A DNA stretch of 64,000 nucleotides from Micromonospora echinospora (GCF_900091495.1 NZ_LT607413.1:1364001-1428000); one strand, 5' to 3'; positions 10,101-17,994 are shown, counted from the first letter of the stretch. The notes: generated by a model from the sequence alone, not told the origin. Made by a program: numbers and translations.

Positions 10101-10154
10101 ACCTGTCCGGCCACCTCGGAGGCCGGTTGCCCGTGGGGATGGAGGTTCGGTCAT
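7128..10154 (-). CDS. Secreted double beta-helix carbohydrate-active enzyme (pectate-lyase-like/GH55-like)
   Basis: 1008 residues from the ATG at 10154. A signal peptide (hydrophobic LLAGLLVTAVALVPAIV, then an Ala-rich cleavage area) indicates secretion. Two pectate-lyase-superfamily right-handed beta-helix modules follow: one opening with VHGDGVGDDTASVQAAIDEA, the second near NLAEYAAARGVTVGTGTSDD and DTVYVPMGQYLIGDTLRLRP. This twin arrangement recalls GH55 glucanases and related enzymes. A NEW3-like beta-sandwich (about 760-870) and a C-terminal F5/8 type C (discoidin/CBM32-like) domain come last. Substrate is not deducible; plant or fungal polysaccharide is likely. Two palindromic operators (10196-10217, 10346-10363) match those of the LacI gene at 16598-17689. 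Confidence 0.8.
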   Translation of the reverse strand: MTEPPSPRATGLRGGRTGLLAGLLVTAVALVPAIVTGPTAVASPAGVTSAAAPPRSAPAGTSVYRTMPTDPTAVVLGSTQFPVHGDGVGDDTASVQAAIDEASRRGGENGLGNIVGGARGVTVGDGGGVVFVPEGRYRLSRRVDLHASVRLIGFGAKRPEFHLGESTPGFQEGNQSFLFVATRRPYQPGTTPTFGNNDTFGTGLVNLDIRIGAGNPAAVAVRFSGAQMFVLQDLDIHVGDGYAGIDHNANLIQRVRVDGGAVGLLAYAASPGWQTTLLDTTFTGQREAAIRLHTDSKLSLVRNRFADAPAGIVATPGQTQRLYVQDSVFEDIAGPAITLNDNEAIPGGTEPDLIRGQNQLNVVNTGVTRAGALLTTVPSGRTWAGPGPSYLVRDATLGLRVHDALGADERRAAGVVVSAVPAAPPSFTRLLTSDVPLPPASDSWVNLAEYAAARGVTVGTGTSDDHAIFQQAIDTHDTVYVPMGQYLIGDTLRLRPQSNLIGLHPRQTWLKLPDRAPAFGDPDRPKAMIETPRGGTNQVTGLGLDSARQTPGAVQVLWRSGARSHLADTLTQFVKWHPEQTQPGDPTAGDPGYQYRGRHKYNFWVQGGGGTFVNLWSVAGWADNGFLVEDTAVRGRVYEVSVEHHEHREVVLRRVRNWEFHALQTEDHIYGWRSQAVELDDVHDVLFGNTVFFRVATVLGPYPYAVGMRNSSGIVIRGTRGYRPDNTANTRWGATVADVVTGRTVPELEVAYLGVGVPNEVPEPAGVYAAPDDPGLTVVPGHSGSTTVRLRNDGPGTLTRLAVGVRAPTGWQARAALDTATLRAGGTATATLDVRLPADAEGDGVVALTLAYSRAGQQQEIPLTLPVRVGGENLAVGATVTASSTLSTNVAGNAVDGNQTGGRWISGSADPSPTLTIDLGEPADLHRLVLYSGVAGSDSLRVRAFRVDGLVGGVWTPIGTVAENSASPVRLDLADAPRGIQQVRLSFTEPSPTDGLARVFEVEIHGTR

Positions 10155-10195
10155 CAGTGAGGCCTTCCTGCCCCTCGGGGCTGGGTCGGCGACCA

Positions 10196-10217
10196 GGTGG
10201 TCATGCGCATTACCACC
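10196..10217. promoter_or_regulatory. LacI-type operator, site A
   Basis: A 22-bp palindrome centred on TGCGCA (core GGTCATGCGCATTACC), with only one mismatched pair. It lies 42 bp upstream of the start codon of the secreted beta-helix enzyme. The core matches the perfect palindrome in front of the second LacI gene (17747-17764). Confidence 0.7.
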
Positions 10218-10345
10218 CTGCTTTCCGGGCGGTGGAGTGTCAAGGGCGGAACCGGATCGTGCCTGTCTGGTTAGGACGTTGACTTTGCGGCGCAGTGCCA
10301 GCAACATGCAGGAAATCCGCTCCCGGACACCACCGCGCGATCGCA

Positions 10346-10363
10346 TGGTCGTGCGCATGACCA
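10346..10363. promoter_or_regulatory. LacI-type operator, site B
   Basis: TGGTCGTGCGCATGACCA is an 18-bp palindrome with one mismatched pair and the same TGCGCA centre as sites at 10196 and 17747. It lies about 190 bp upstream of the secreted enzyme start; the centre-to-centre distance to site A is about 148 bp, which would allow looping. Confidence 0.6.
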
Positions 10364-10627
10364 ATCCGGATGGCGACCCGGGGGCGGGCCGGGCGACGGC
10401 CAACCCGCCACCCGGCCACGCGACGCCGGCCCGACCACCCGACGCCCACCCGGCCCGACCCCTCCCCGCAGCCACCGGCCGCCGACGGGCCGACGCGCAC
10501 CCGCCCGCCCGAGCAACCCCCGCCGCCCACCGACGTACAGGGGGGACGGTCACGGCGAGTGACCTCCGGTCCGGCGATCGACGGTGACACCGCCCAGGAT
10601 GCGGGTCGACCGGGCCGCCGAGGCGCA

Positions 10628-10641
10628 CTAATCCGTATTAG
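10628..10641. promoter_or_regulatory. LacI-type operator, site 1
   Basis: CTAATCCGTATTAG has 5-bp inverted arms (CTAAT/ATTAG) around a 4-bp centre. It is the upstream member of a pair in front of the first LacI gene; the two centres are about 97 bp apart. Confidence 0.6.
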
Positions 10642-10723
10642 CTAGAGAATTTCGTTTCGGGCAAGTTAACGGCTGACTCTTGACAGCGGCTCAGCCGAGG
10701 GGCGAAGCTCCCTCCAGCACCCC

Positions 10724-10739
10724 GCTAATGCGTATTAGC
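10724..10739. promoter_or_regulatory. LacI-type operator, site 2
   Basis: GCTAATGCGTATTAGC has 6-bp inverted arms around GCGT and lies 23 bp upstream of the first LacI start. Such placement over the promoter/leader suits autorepression of the LacI-oxidoreductase-ABC operon. Confidence 0.7.
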
Positions 10740-10762
10740 TCCCCCAGGAAAGGCCGACCCCC

Positions 10763-11809
10763 GTGACCTCTGCATCGAGGCGCGTCACCCAGCGTGACAT
10801 CGCACGCCTGGCCGGTGTGAGCCAGGCGACCGTCTCGCTGGTGCTCAACAACCGGTCCGACGCCGACGTCCGGATCGCTCCGGAGACCCGGGAGCGGGTG
10901 CTCCAGGCGATCGCCGACACCGGCTACGTCGCCGACCCGGTGGCCCGCCGGTTGGCCTCCCGGTTCAACCGGATCATCGGTGTCTTCACCTACGAGCCGG
11001 CCTTTCCCAGCGGTACCCGCGACTTCTACCACCCGTTCCTGCTCGGCATCGAGGAGTACGCCGAGCGGGTCGGCTGCGACCTGCTGCTCTTCACCAGCGC
11101 GCCGGTCGTCGACGGTCGGCGTCGGGTCTTCCACCAGGACAACCGGCTCCGCCTGGCCGACGGGTGCATCCTGCTGGGCCGGGAAATCGACGGCACGGAG
11201 CTGCGTCGCCTGAACGCGGACGGCTTCCCGTACGTCGCCGTCGGCCGCCGGGACGACGCCGGTGGCCCGGTGCCGTACGTCGGAGCCGACTACGCCGAGG
11301 CAGTGGGACAACTCGTCAGGATGTCCCTGGCCCACGGGCATCGGCGGCTCGCCTACCTCAGCGTGGGGCTGGACGCCGAATCGTCCGCTGACCGGTACCG
11401 CGGTTTCCAGGAGCACGCCGCCGGCGCGGAGAGCGCCCGGCACATCCCCGGCACGGGGCAGGAGCCCGACACGCTCCTCGACGACCTGCACGCCGACCGG
11501 GCCACCGTCGTCTTCGTGGAGGACTTCGCCTACGCGGTGGCGCTGGAACTGGCCGCCCGCCGGCGCGGACTGGCCGTTCCCGGCGACCTCTCCATCGTGA
11601 CCCTCGGCGACCCGACCGTCGCGGTACCCAGCGACGTCGCGTTCACCGGGTTCCACATCCCCCGGGAGGAGATGGGCCGCCAGGCCGTGAGGATGCTGGC
11701 CGACCTGGTCGACGGCGGCGCCACCGGCGTCCATCAACGGCTCCTTCCCTGCGAACCCGTCGAGGGCGAGACCCTCGGCCCCCCGAATCCGGCGGTCGAC
11801 CGCAGCTGA
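10763..11809 (+). CDS. LacI-family transcriptional regulator (operon copy)
   Basis: 348 residues. The N-terminal HTH (RDIARLAGVSQATVSLVLNN, about 11-30) is followed by the hinge helix and a periplasmic-binding-protein-like sensor domain with FTYEPAFPSGTRDFYHPFL near 73-91. It is a close paralogue of the regulator at 16598-17689, which shares the FTYEP..P..RDFYHPFL stretch and the same overall length, implying similar ligands. It is the first gene of a five-gene run ending at 16543 and is preceded by two palindromic operators. It probably represses the importer until a sugar derived from the secreted enzyme's substrate binds. Confidence 0.92.
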   Translation: MTSASRRVTQRDIARLAGVSQATVSLVLNNRSDADVRIAPETRERVLQAIADTGYVADPVARRLASRFNRIIGVFTYEPAFPSGTRDFYHPFLLGIEEYAERVGCDLLLFTSAPVVDGRRRVFHQDNRLRLADGCILLGREIDGTELRRLNADGFPYVAVGRRDDAGGPVPYVGADYAEAVGQLVRMSLAHGHRRLAYLSVGLDAESSADRYRGFQEHAAGAESARHIPGTGQEPDTLLDDLHADRATVVFVEDFAYAVALELAARRRGLAVPGDLSIVTLGDPTVAVPSDVAFTGFHIPREEMGRQAVRMLADLVDGGATGVHQRLLPCEPVEGETLGPPNPAVDRS

Positions 11810-11839
11810 AGCGGTGGCCGTGAAACTGGAAGGAAGCAA

Positions 11840-13444
11840 GTGGTACAGATGCGTGCGGACGTCCTCGTCGTCGGCGGCGGGTTGGGCGGGGTGGCGGCGG
11901 CGCTGGCCGCGGCCCGGGCCGGCCGGTCCGTCATCCTGACCGAGGAGTTCGACTGGCTCGGCGGGCAACTCACCAGCCAGGCTGTCCCGCCGGACGAGCA
12001 CTCCTGGATCGAGCAGTTCGGCGCCACCGCCAGTTACCGGGCCCTGCGCACCGGCGTCCGGGACTACTACCGTCGGCACTACCCGCTGACCGAGCGGTCC
12101 CGTGCCTGGTCGGACCTGAACCCCGGGGCCGGTTGGGTGAGTCGGCTCTGCCACGAGCCCCGGGTCGCCGTCGCGGTCATCGAGGCGATGCTGGCGCCCT
12201 ACCGCGGCTCCGGCCGGTTGACCGTCCTCCAGCCGTACCGGCCGGTCGCGACGGAGACCGACGGGGACCGGGTGGTCGGGGTGACCGTGGCGCACCGCGA
12301 CCGGGACGACCGGATCGACATCGTCGCACCGTACGTCCTGGACGCCACGGAGACCGGTGAGCTGCTGCCGCTCTCCGGCACCGAGTACGTCACCGGCTTC
12401 GAGGCGCAGACCGAGACCGGTGAGCCGAGCGCGCCGGCGCAGGCGCAGCCGATGAACATGCAGGCCGTCTCGGTCTGCTTCGCCCTCGACCACGTCGACG
12501 GCGACCACACCATCGACCGCCCGGCCGGGTACGAATTCTGGCGGGACTACAAGCCGGACTTCTGGGGTGACCGGCTGCTCTCCTGGCGGTCGCCGAACCC
12601 GCGCACGCTGGAGATCCTCGAACGGAGCTTCACGCCGAACCCGGACGACGACCCGCTGCTGGTCAACGCCGACCAGCGGCTCAACGCCGGTGACGGCAAC
12701 CTCTGGACGTTCCGGCGGATCGCCGCCCGGCGCAACTTCACCGAGGGTGCGTACGCCAGCGACATCACACTGGTCAACTGGCCGATGATCGACTACTTCG
12801 AGGGCCCGGTCATCGACGTGCCGAACGCGTCCTGGCACCTGTCGAAGGCGCGCGAGCTGTCGTTCTCGGTCCTCTACTGGTTGCAGACCGAGGCACCCCG
12901 GCCGGACGGTGGCACCGGCTTCCCCGGCCTGCGGCTGCGCGGCGACGTCACCGGCAGCCGGGACGGCCTGGCGCAGGCGCCCTACATCCGGGAGTCACGC
13001 CGGATCCGGGCCGAGTACACGGTGGTCGAGCAGGACCTGTCGCTGGCGGTACGCGGCGAGCACGGCGCGGTGAACTACCCGGACTCGGTCGGCGTGGGGA
13101 TGTACCGCATCGACCTGCACCCGTCCACCGGTGGCGACAACTACATCGACGTCGGCTCCTGCCCGTTCGAGATCCCGCTCGGCGCGCTCGTCCCGCAGCG
13201 GATGGAGAACCTGCTGCCGGCCGGCAAGAACATCGGCACCACCCACATCACCAACGGCAGCTACCGGCTGCACCCGGTCGAGTGGAACGTCGGCGAGGTC
13301 GCCGGTCTGCTCGCCGACTTCTGTCTGGCGCGGGGCGAGTCCCCGCGCGCGGTCCGCAACACCCCCCGTCTGCTGGCCGACTTCCAGGACCGCATCACGG
13401 CGGCCGGCGTGGAACTGCGCTGGCCGCAGATCGCGGGCTACTGA
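11840..13444 (+). CDS. FAD-dependent oxidoreductase
   Basis: 534 residues. A Rossmann FAD-binding motif is at the very N-terminus (DVLVVGGGLGGVAAALAAAR, about 7-26), followed by an acidic end of strand 2 (ILTEE) and FDWLGGQLTSQ. The C-terminal half has DVGSCPFEIPLGAL and LLPAGKNIGTTHITNGSYRL, characteristic of the FAD-dependent oxidoreductase family often annotated in polysaccharide loci (Pfam FAD_oxidored). GTG start with GGAAGGA upstream. It lies 30 bp after LacI and 27 bp before the binding protein, inside a sugar-import operon, so it probably oxidises a sugar, glycoside or uronate taken up by the importer. The reaction is not known. Confidence 0.85.
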   Translation: MVQMRADVLVVGGGLGGVAAALAAARAGRSVILTEEFDWLGGQLTSQAVPPDEHSWIEQFGATASYRALRTGVRDYYRRHYPLTERSRAWSDLNPGAGWVSRLCHEPRVAVAVIEAMLAPYRGSGRLTVLQPYRPVATETDGDRVVGVTVAHRDRDDRIDIVAPYVLDATETGELLPLSGTEYVTGFEAQTETGEPSAPAQAQPMNMQAVSVCFALDHVDGDHTIDRPAGYEFWRDYKPDFWGDRLLSWRSPNPRTLEILERSFTPNPDDDPLLVNADQRLNAGDGNLWTFRRIAARRNFTEGAYASDITLVNWPMIDYFEGPVIDVPNASWHLSKARELSFSVLYWLQTEAPRPDGGTGFPGLRLRGDVTGSRDGLAQAPYIRESRRIRAEYTVVEQDLSLAVRGEHGAVNYPDSVGVGMYRIDLHPSTGGDNYIDVGSCPFEIPLGALVPQRMENLLPAGKNIGTTHITNGSYRLHPVEWNVGEVAGLLADFCLARGESPRAVRNTPRLLADFQDRITAAGVELRWPQIAGY

Positions 13445-13471
13445 CACCACCCCCGGTTGAGGAGAAACACC

Positions 13472-14755
13472 ATGAGAACAGGAAGAGGCCTGCGCGGCGC
13501 CGCCGTCGCCCTGGCCGGCGTGCTCGCGCTGACCGCCTGCGGTGGCGGTGACCAGGCCGAGGAGAGCGGTCCGGCCAATCTGCGGATGACCATCTGGAGC
13601 GCCAACGAGGCGCACCTGAAGCTGTTCAACGAGATCGCCGACGAATACAAGAAGGCCAACCCGGACGTCGCCGGCATCACCTTCGACCCGCTGCCGTTCG
13701 AGAACTACACCACCACCCTGACCACCCAGATCGCCGGCGGGAACGCGCCCGACCTGGCCTGGGTGCTGGAGAACTCCGCCCCCGACTTCGTCTCCTCCGG
13801 CGCGCTCCACCCGCTGGACGACACGCTCAAGAAGGCCGACGGCTACCAGTACGACGACCTCTCGCCGGCCACCCTGAAGCTCTGGCAGAACGACGGGAAG
13901 CTGTACGCGTACCCGTTCTCCACCTCTCCGTTCGGTGTCTTCGTCAACACCGACATGCTGAAGAAGGCCGGTCAGAAGACCCCTGCCGAGCTGATCGCCG
14001 CCGGGCAGTGGAACTGGGACACCGCGCTGGCGTCCGCCGCGGCCACCCAGGCCGCGACCGGCAAGGCCGGTCTGGTGGTACGCGACTTCGACTACAAGGG
14101 CTGGGACAACCTCTCCACCTTCTGGACCGGTTGGGGTGCCCAGGCGTGGAGCGCCGACGGCAAGTCCTGCGGCTTCGCCGCGCCGGAGATGGTCGACGCG
14201 ATGACCACGCTGCACAAGGCGATCTTCACCGCCAAGGCGCTGCCCGGCCCGGGCACCACCGCCGACTTCTTCGCCGGTGACGCGGCCATGACGGTCACCC
14301 AGATCTCCCGCGCGTCGCTGCTCAAGGCGGACGGCTTCGCCTGGGACCTGGTCCCGCTGCCGGCCGGCCCGAAGGGCAACTACGCCGTGGTCGGCCAGGC
14401 CGGCATCGGGGTGCTGAAGCAGAGCAAGAACGCCGACAAGGCGGCCGACTTCCTCGCCTTCTTCACCAACCCCACCAACTCGGCGAAGCTCTCCCAGTTC
14501 TTCCCGCCGCCGCGGCAGTCCCTGCTCAACGCCGAGACGCTGGCCAAGTCGAACCCCCAGCTCAAGCCGGAGCAGTTGCAGAAGGTCGTCATCGACGGCA
14601 TCAGCACCGGAGTGGTCAAGCCCAGCCACGCCGGCCAGGCCGAACTGAGCCAGCAGGTACGCGCCGGACTCGACCCGCTGTGGAAGCCCGACGCGGACGT
14701 CAAGGCGGTTCTGGAAGGCGTCTGCACCAAGATCCAGCCGCTGCTGGCGAAGTAA
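13472..14755 (+). CDS. ABC transporter sugar-binding lipoprotein
   Basis: A 427-residue extracellular solute-binding protein of the carbohydrate (CUT1) family. The ATG at 13472 follows GAGGA and gives a lipoprotein signal whose lipobox is LTAC with Cys at 23. The mature part begins NLRMTIWSANEAHLKLFNEI and includes the sequence QIAGGNAPDLAWV typical of family-1 binding proteins. It captures an oligosaccharide outside the membrane and delivers it to the two permeases that follow. No ATPase is encoded in the operon; a shared MsiK-type ATPase elsewhere is the usual actinobacterial arrangement. Confidence 0.93.
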   Translation: MRTGRGLRGAAVALAGVLALTACGGGDQAEESGPANLRMTIWSANEAHLKLFNEIADEYKKANPDVAGITFDPLPFENYTTTLTTQIAGGNAPDLAWVLENSAPDFVSSGALHPLDDTLKKADGYQYDDLSPATLKLWQNDGKLYAYPFSTSPFGVFVNTDMLKKAGQKTPAELIAAGQWNWDTALASAAATQAATGKAGLVVRDFDYKGWDNLSTFWTGWGAQAWSADGKSCGFAAPEMVDAMTTLHKAIFTAKALPGPGTTADFFAGDAAMTVTQISRASLLKADGFAWDLVPLPAGPKGNYAVVGQAGIGVLKQSKNADKAADFLAFFTNPTNSAKLSQFFPPPRQSLLNAETLAKSNPQLKPEQLQKVVIDGISTGVVKPSHAGQAELSQQVRAGLDPLWKPDADVKAVLEGVCTKIQPLLAK

Positions 14756-14763
14756 GGCGAATC

Positions 14764-15711
14764 ATGACCCGTACGGACACCAGGGTGGGTCGGGCCGACG
14801 CCCGGCCCGCCCCGGGCCGGGCGCGGCCGTACTGGACCTCCCGCCGCCGCGACCAGCTCACCGGTTACCTGTTCATCGCGCCGCAACTGTTCGGCAGCGC
14901 CGTCTTCGTGATCCTGCCGCTGATCCTGGTGGTCTGGTACAGCCTGCACGAGTGGAACGTGCTGGCCGGCACGTTCGACTTCGTCGGCACCGAGAACTAC
15001 ACCGCCCTCGCCGACGACGCGAACCTCGGCGCGGTACTCCGCGCCACCGGCCTGTTCTCGATTGGGCTGGTGGTGTTCAACCTCGGCCTGGCGCTGCTGC
15101 TCGCCCTCCTGCTCAACCAGAAGTTCCGCGGCACCGTCCTGTTCCGCACCCTGTTCTTCTCACCCGTGGTCGTCTCGCTGGTCGCCTGGACCATCGTCTG
15201 GGGCTTCCTGCTCCAGGACAACGGCGGCATCAACGGTCTGCTCGACACGATCGGCGTGGACGGGCCGAACTGGCTCCGCGGCGAGACCACCGCCATGATC
15301 TCCGTCATCGTGGTCCAGGTGTTCAAGAACGTCGGCCTGAACATGGTGCTCTTCCTCGCCGCCCTTCAGGGCGTGCCGGCCGACCTGTACGAGGCCGCCG
15401 AGGTCGACGGCGCCAGCCGGCCACGTCAGTTCTGGCGGATCACCGTACCGATGATCAGCCCGACCATCCTGCTCACCTCGATCATCACGGTGGTCGGCTC
15501 GCTCCAGGTCTTCGCGCAGATCGCGGTGCTCACCCAGGGCGGACCCGGCACCTCCACCACGGTCCTCGTCTACTACCTCTACCAACAGGCGTTCCAGTTC
15601 CACCACTTCGGCTACGGCGCGACCCTGTCGATCGTGCTGTTCGGCATCGTCCTCGCCCTCACCGTGTTCCAGTGGCAGATGCGCAAAAGGTGGGTCCACC
15701 ATGAATCGTGA
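14764..15711 (+). CDS. ABC sugar transporter permease (MalF-like)
   Basis: 315 residues, with about six membrane segments after a basic cytoplasmic N-terminus. The ATPase-coupling EAA loop is visible as YEAAEVDGASRPRQFWRITV. The ATG at 14764 is 6 bp after the binding-protein stop and has only a weak AAGG ribosome binding site, suggesting coupled translation. It pairs with the MalG-like permease, whose start overlaps its last 11 bases, to form the transmembrane channel of the sugar importer. Confidence 0.93.
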   Translation: MTRTDTRVGRADARPAPGRARPYWTSRRRDQLTGYLFIAPQLFGSAVFVILPLILVVWYSLHEWNVLAGTFDFVGTENYTALADDANLGAVLRATGLFSIGLVVFNLGLALLLALLLNQKFRGTVLFRTLFFSPVVVSLVAWTIVWGFLLQDNGGINGLLDTIGVDGPNWLRGETTAMISVIVVQVFKNVGLNMVLFLAALQGVPADLYEAAEVDGASRPRQFWRITVPMISPTILLTSIITVVGSLQVFAQIAVLTQGGPGTSTTVLVYYLYQQAFQFHHFGYGATLSIVLFGIVLALTVFQWQMRKRWVHHES

Positions 15712-16543
15712 GCTGTCGCGTCGCACGAAACTGGCGCTCTACGCGGTACTGATGGTCCTGGCGATCCCGTTCGTCTTCCCGACCTGGTGGATGGTCACGT
15801 CCTCGCTCAAGCCGATCGCGGACATCTTCGCCTTCCCGCCACAACTCCTACCGGTCAACCCGAAGTTCGACGCCTATCAACGGGTGTTCGAGTTGCAGCC
15901 GTTCGGGCAGCAGTACCTGAACAGCCTCTACATCGCCCTGGTGGTCACCGTCGGCACCCTGGCCGTGTCGGCGCTGGCCGGGTACGCCTTCGCCCGGATC
16001 CGGTTCCGTGGTCAGAACCTGCTGTTCCTGGTCGTCCTCGCCGGCCTGCTCATCCCGAGCGAGGTCACCATCGTCCCGCTGTTCCAGATGTTCTTCAAGC
16101 TGGGCCTGGTCGACACCCACTGGCCCCTCATCCTGGTGCCGATCCTCGGGGCGCCCAGCGTGCTGGCGACGTTCATCATGCGGCAGTTCTTCCTCGCCCT
16201 TCCCGGCGAGCTGGAGGAGGCGGCCCGAATCGACGGACTGGGCCGGTTCGCCACGTTCTGGAAGATCGCCCTACCACTGTCCCGGCCCGCCCTCGGCGCG
16301 GTGGCGATCTTCACCTTCCTGCACAGCTGGAACCTCTACCTCGAACCCATCGTCTTCCTCTCCTCACCGGAGAAGTTCACCCTGCCGCAGGCACTCACCC
16401 AGTTCGTCGACGCGTACGGCGGACCGATGTGGAACGTCCAGCTCGCCGCCGCATCGATGACCGCCCTGCCCGTGCTGGTGGTCTTCGTGGTCGCGCAGAA
16501 GCAGTTCGTCGAGGGCCTCGCGCACACCGGTCTGAAGGGATGA
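15701..16543 (+). CDS. ABC sugar transporter permease (MalG-like)
   Basis: 280 residues with six predicted membrane helices and the EAA loop EEAARIDGLGRFATFWKIAL. The start lies 11 bp inside the previous gene, so translation is coupled. It is the last gene of the LacI-oxidoreductase-ABC operon; the next gene is convergent. Together with the upstream gene it forms the CUT1 importer channel. The operon includes no ATPase or intracellular glycosidase. Confidence 0.93.
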   Translation: MNRELSRRTKLALYAVLMVLAIPFVFPTWWMVTSSLKPIADIFAFPPQLLPVNPKFDAYQRVFELQPFGQQYLNSLYIALVVTVGTLAVSALAGYAFARIRFRGQNLLFLVVLAGLLIPSEVTIVPLFQMFFKLGLVDTHWPLILVPILGAPSVLATFIMRQFFLALPGELEEAARIDGLGRFATFWKIALPLSRPALGAVAIFTFLHSWNLYLEPIVFLSSPEKFTLPQALTQFVDAYGGPMWNVQLAAASMTALPVLVVFVVAQKQFVEGLAHTGLKG

Positions 16544-16597
16544 CGCCGTCGGGGCCGGGTCGGACCGGGTCCGCGACGACCCGCCGACCCGCCCCGG

Positions 16598-17689
16598 TCA
16601 ACCGGCGGAGCGCGACGGGGGTCGGGACGAGAAGCCCGACGCGGACGCCGTCGGCGGGCCGGCGGTGGTACCGGTCAGCACCGTGCAGGGCAGGCTCCGC
16701 TGGAGCGCGTCGGCGGTGAGGGGGGTGGCGCTGACCAACTGCTCGTACAGGAGTCGTACGGCGGCGGCACCCATCTCCTCGCGGGGGATCCGGAAACCGG
16801 TCCACTCGACGTCGTCCGGCGTCTCGCTCTCGGCGTCACCGAGCTGGGCCAGCGACAGGTCACCGGGCACCGACAACCCCCGGGCCAGTGCCGCCGCCCG
16901 GATCGCGGGCGCCAGTCCGGACGGCCAGATCACCGCTGCGGTGAGACCGTTGTCGCCAAGCAGGTCGAGCGCCTCCCCGCCGGTCAGCCCGGTGCCGTCG
17001 AGGACCACCGGGCGACGCCCGGCGGCGCGTACCGCCTGGTGGTAACCCTGCGCGCGGTCCACGGACGGCTCGTCGCGGCGGAGGTCGCCGAGGAACCCGA
17101 CCCGCTCGTGGCCGAGAGCGAACAGCCTCTCGACGACCTCCCGAGTCGCGGTCCGGTAGTCCGCGCCGACGTACGGGACGGGGCCGGCGGTCGACTCGCG
17201 GCGGCCGATGAACGCGAACGGGAAGTCCCGGTCGAGCAGGTCGGCGAGGTCCCGCTTGTCGTCGTAGCGGCCGAGCAGCACGCAGCCGTCGGCGATGCCC
17301 AGCCGACGGGAGCCGTCGCCGAGCAGCCGCTGGCCCCCCTGGGGTGACGGGGTGCCGGTGAAGAACAGCAGGTCACACCCGAGGGCCTCGGCCTGCGCCT
17401 CGACCCCGATCAGGAACGGGTGGTAGAAGTCCCGACTGTCACGCGGGAAGACCGGCTCGTAGGTGAAGACGCCGACGATCCGGGTCCGTCCGCCGGCCAG
17501 GCGCTGCGCGGCGGGGTTGGCGACGTAGCCGGTCAGCCGGATGGCGTCGAGCACGCGCTGACGGGCCTGCTCGCCCACCCGGCGGCGGCCGTTCTCGCCC
17601 CCGCTCAGGATCAGCGAGACGGTGGCCTGGCTCACCCCGGCGAGCCGGGCCACGTCGGCCTGGGTCGCCCGCCCGGTGCCACGTCCCAT
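16598..17689 (-). CDS. LacI-family transcriptional regulator (divergent copy)
   Basis: 363 residues. The HTH is at about 9-30 (ADVARLAGVSQATVSLILSG) and the sensor domain contains GVFTYEPVFPRDSRDFYHPF, nearly the same as in the paralogue at 10763-11809. The recognition helix region after SLIL differs (SGGENGRRR versus NNRSDADV), consistent with a different operator. A perfect 18-bp palindrome lies 58 bp upstream of the start and recurs in front of the secreted beta-helix gene. This suggests that this protein controls itself and the secreted enzyme, whereas its paralogue controls import. The C-terminal tail (last ~15 residues) is low-complexity. Confidence 0.92.
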   Translation of the reverse strand: MGRGTGRATQADVARLAGVSQATVSLILSGGENGRRRVGEQARQRVLDAIRLTGYVANPAAQRLAGGRTRIVGVFTYEPVFPRDSRDFYHPFLIGVEAQAEALGCDLLFFTGTPSPQGGQRLLGDGSRRLGIADGCVLLGRYDDKRDLADLLDRDFPFAFIGRRESTAGPVPYVGADYRTATREVVERLFALGHERVGFLGDLRRDEPSVDRAQGYHQAVRAAGRRPVVLDGTGLTGGEALDLLGDNGLTAAVIWPSGLAPAIRAAALARGLSVPGDLSLAQLGDAESETPDDVEWTGFRIPREEMGAAAVRLLYEQLVSATPLTADALQRSLPCTVLTGTTAGPPTASASGFSSRPPSRSAG

Positions 17690-17746
17690 CGCCTTCCACC
17701 TCCTGTGTTCCGGGCGGTGACCGGTGGCCCGCTCCGGACCGCGTGT

Positions 17747-17764
17747 CGGTCATGCGCATGACCG
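17747..17764. promoter_or_regulatory. LacI-type operator, site C
   Basis: CGGTCATGCGCATGACCG is a perfect 18-bp palindrome 58 bp upstream of the second LacI gene. It shares its core with sites A and B in front of the secreted enzyme. It is the best candidate for the autoregulatory site of this LacI protein. Confidence 0.75.
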
Positions 17765-17994
17765 CAGGATCTCGATGGCATTGCCTCGGGCGGCGGACCG
17801 CCCCGCGATCGGCGTCGTCATCGGTCGACCCCATGCTACGTCCGCAGCGGGATTCCCCCGGACGCACCGGCCCACGGACCGGCCCGGAAGAAGCCGACGT
17901 AGTGCGCATGACCAATGGTCGCCGGCCGGCCCCGTGCATCGGGCACGCACGGGAAGCGAACCTTCCCCGACCGTGGTCCGGTCGCGGGCTGGGG

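Larger units (their letters stand above)
10155..10762. other. Divergent regulatory region (608 bp)
   Basis: There is no credible gene here. The stretch separates the secreted enzyme (leftward) from the LacI/ABC operon (rightward). It holds two GGTCATGCGCATGACC-type palindromes near the left gene and two CTAAT-N4-ATTAG palindromes near the right gene. The middle (10370-10610) is Pro/Arg-codon-like GC-rich sequence that gives long spurious open frames. Confidence 0.7.

Noticed and set aside
10691..12838. A 715-codon open frame on the minus strand across LacI and the oxidoreductase
   Set aside because: It is the shadow of two recognisable plus-strand genes and has no conserved motif.
12995..14629. 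A 544-codon minus-strand open frame opposite the solute-binding protein
   Set aside because: Antisense shadow; the plus strand has a clear lipoprotein signal and family signatures.
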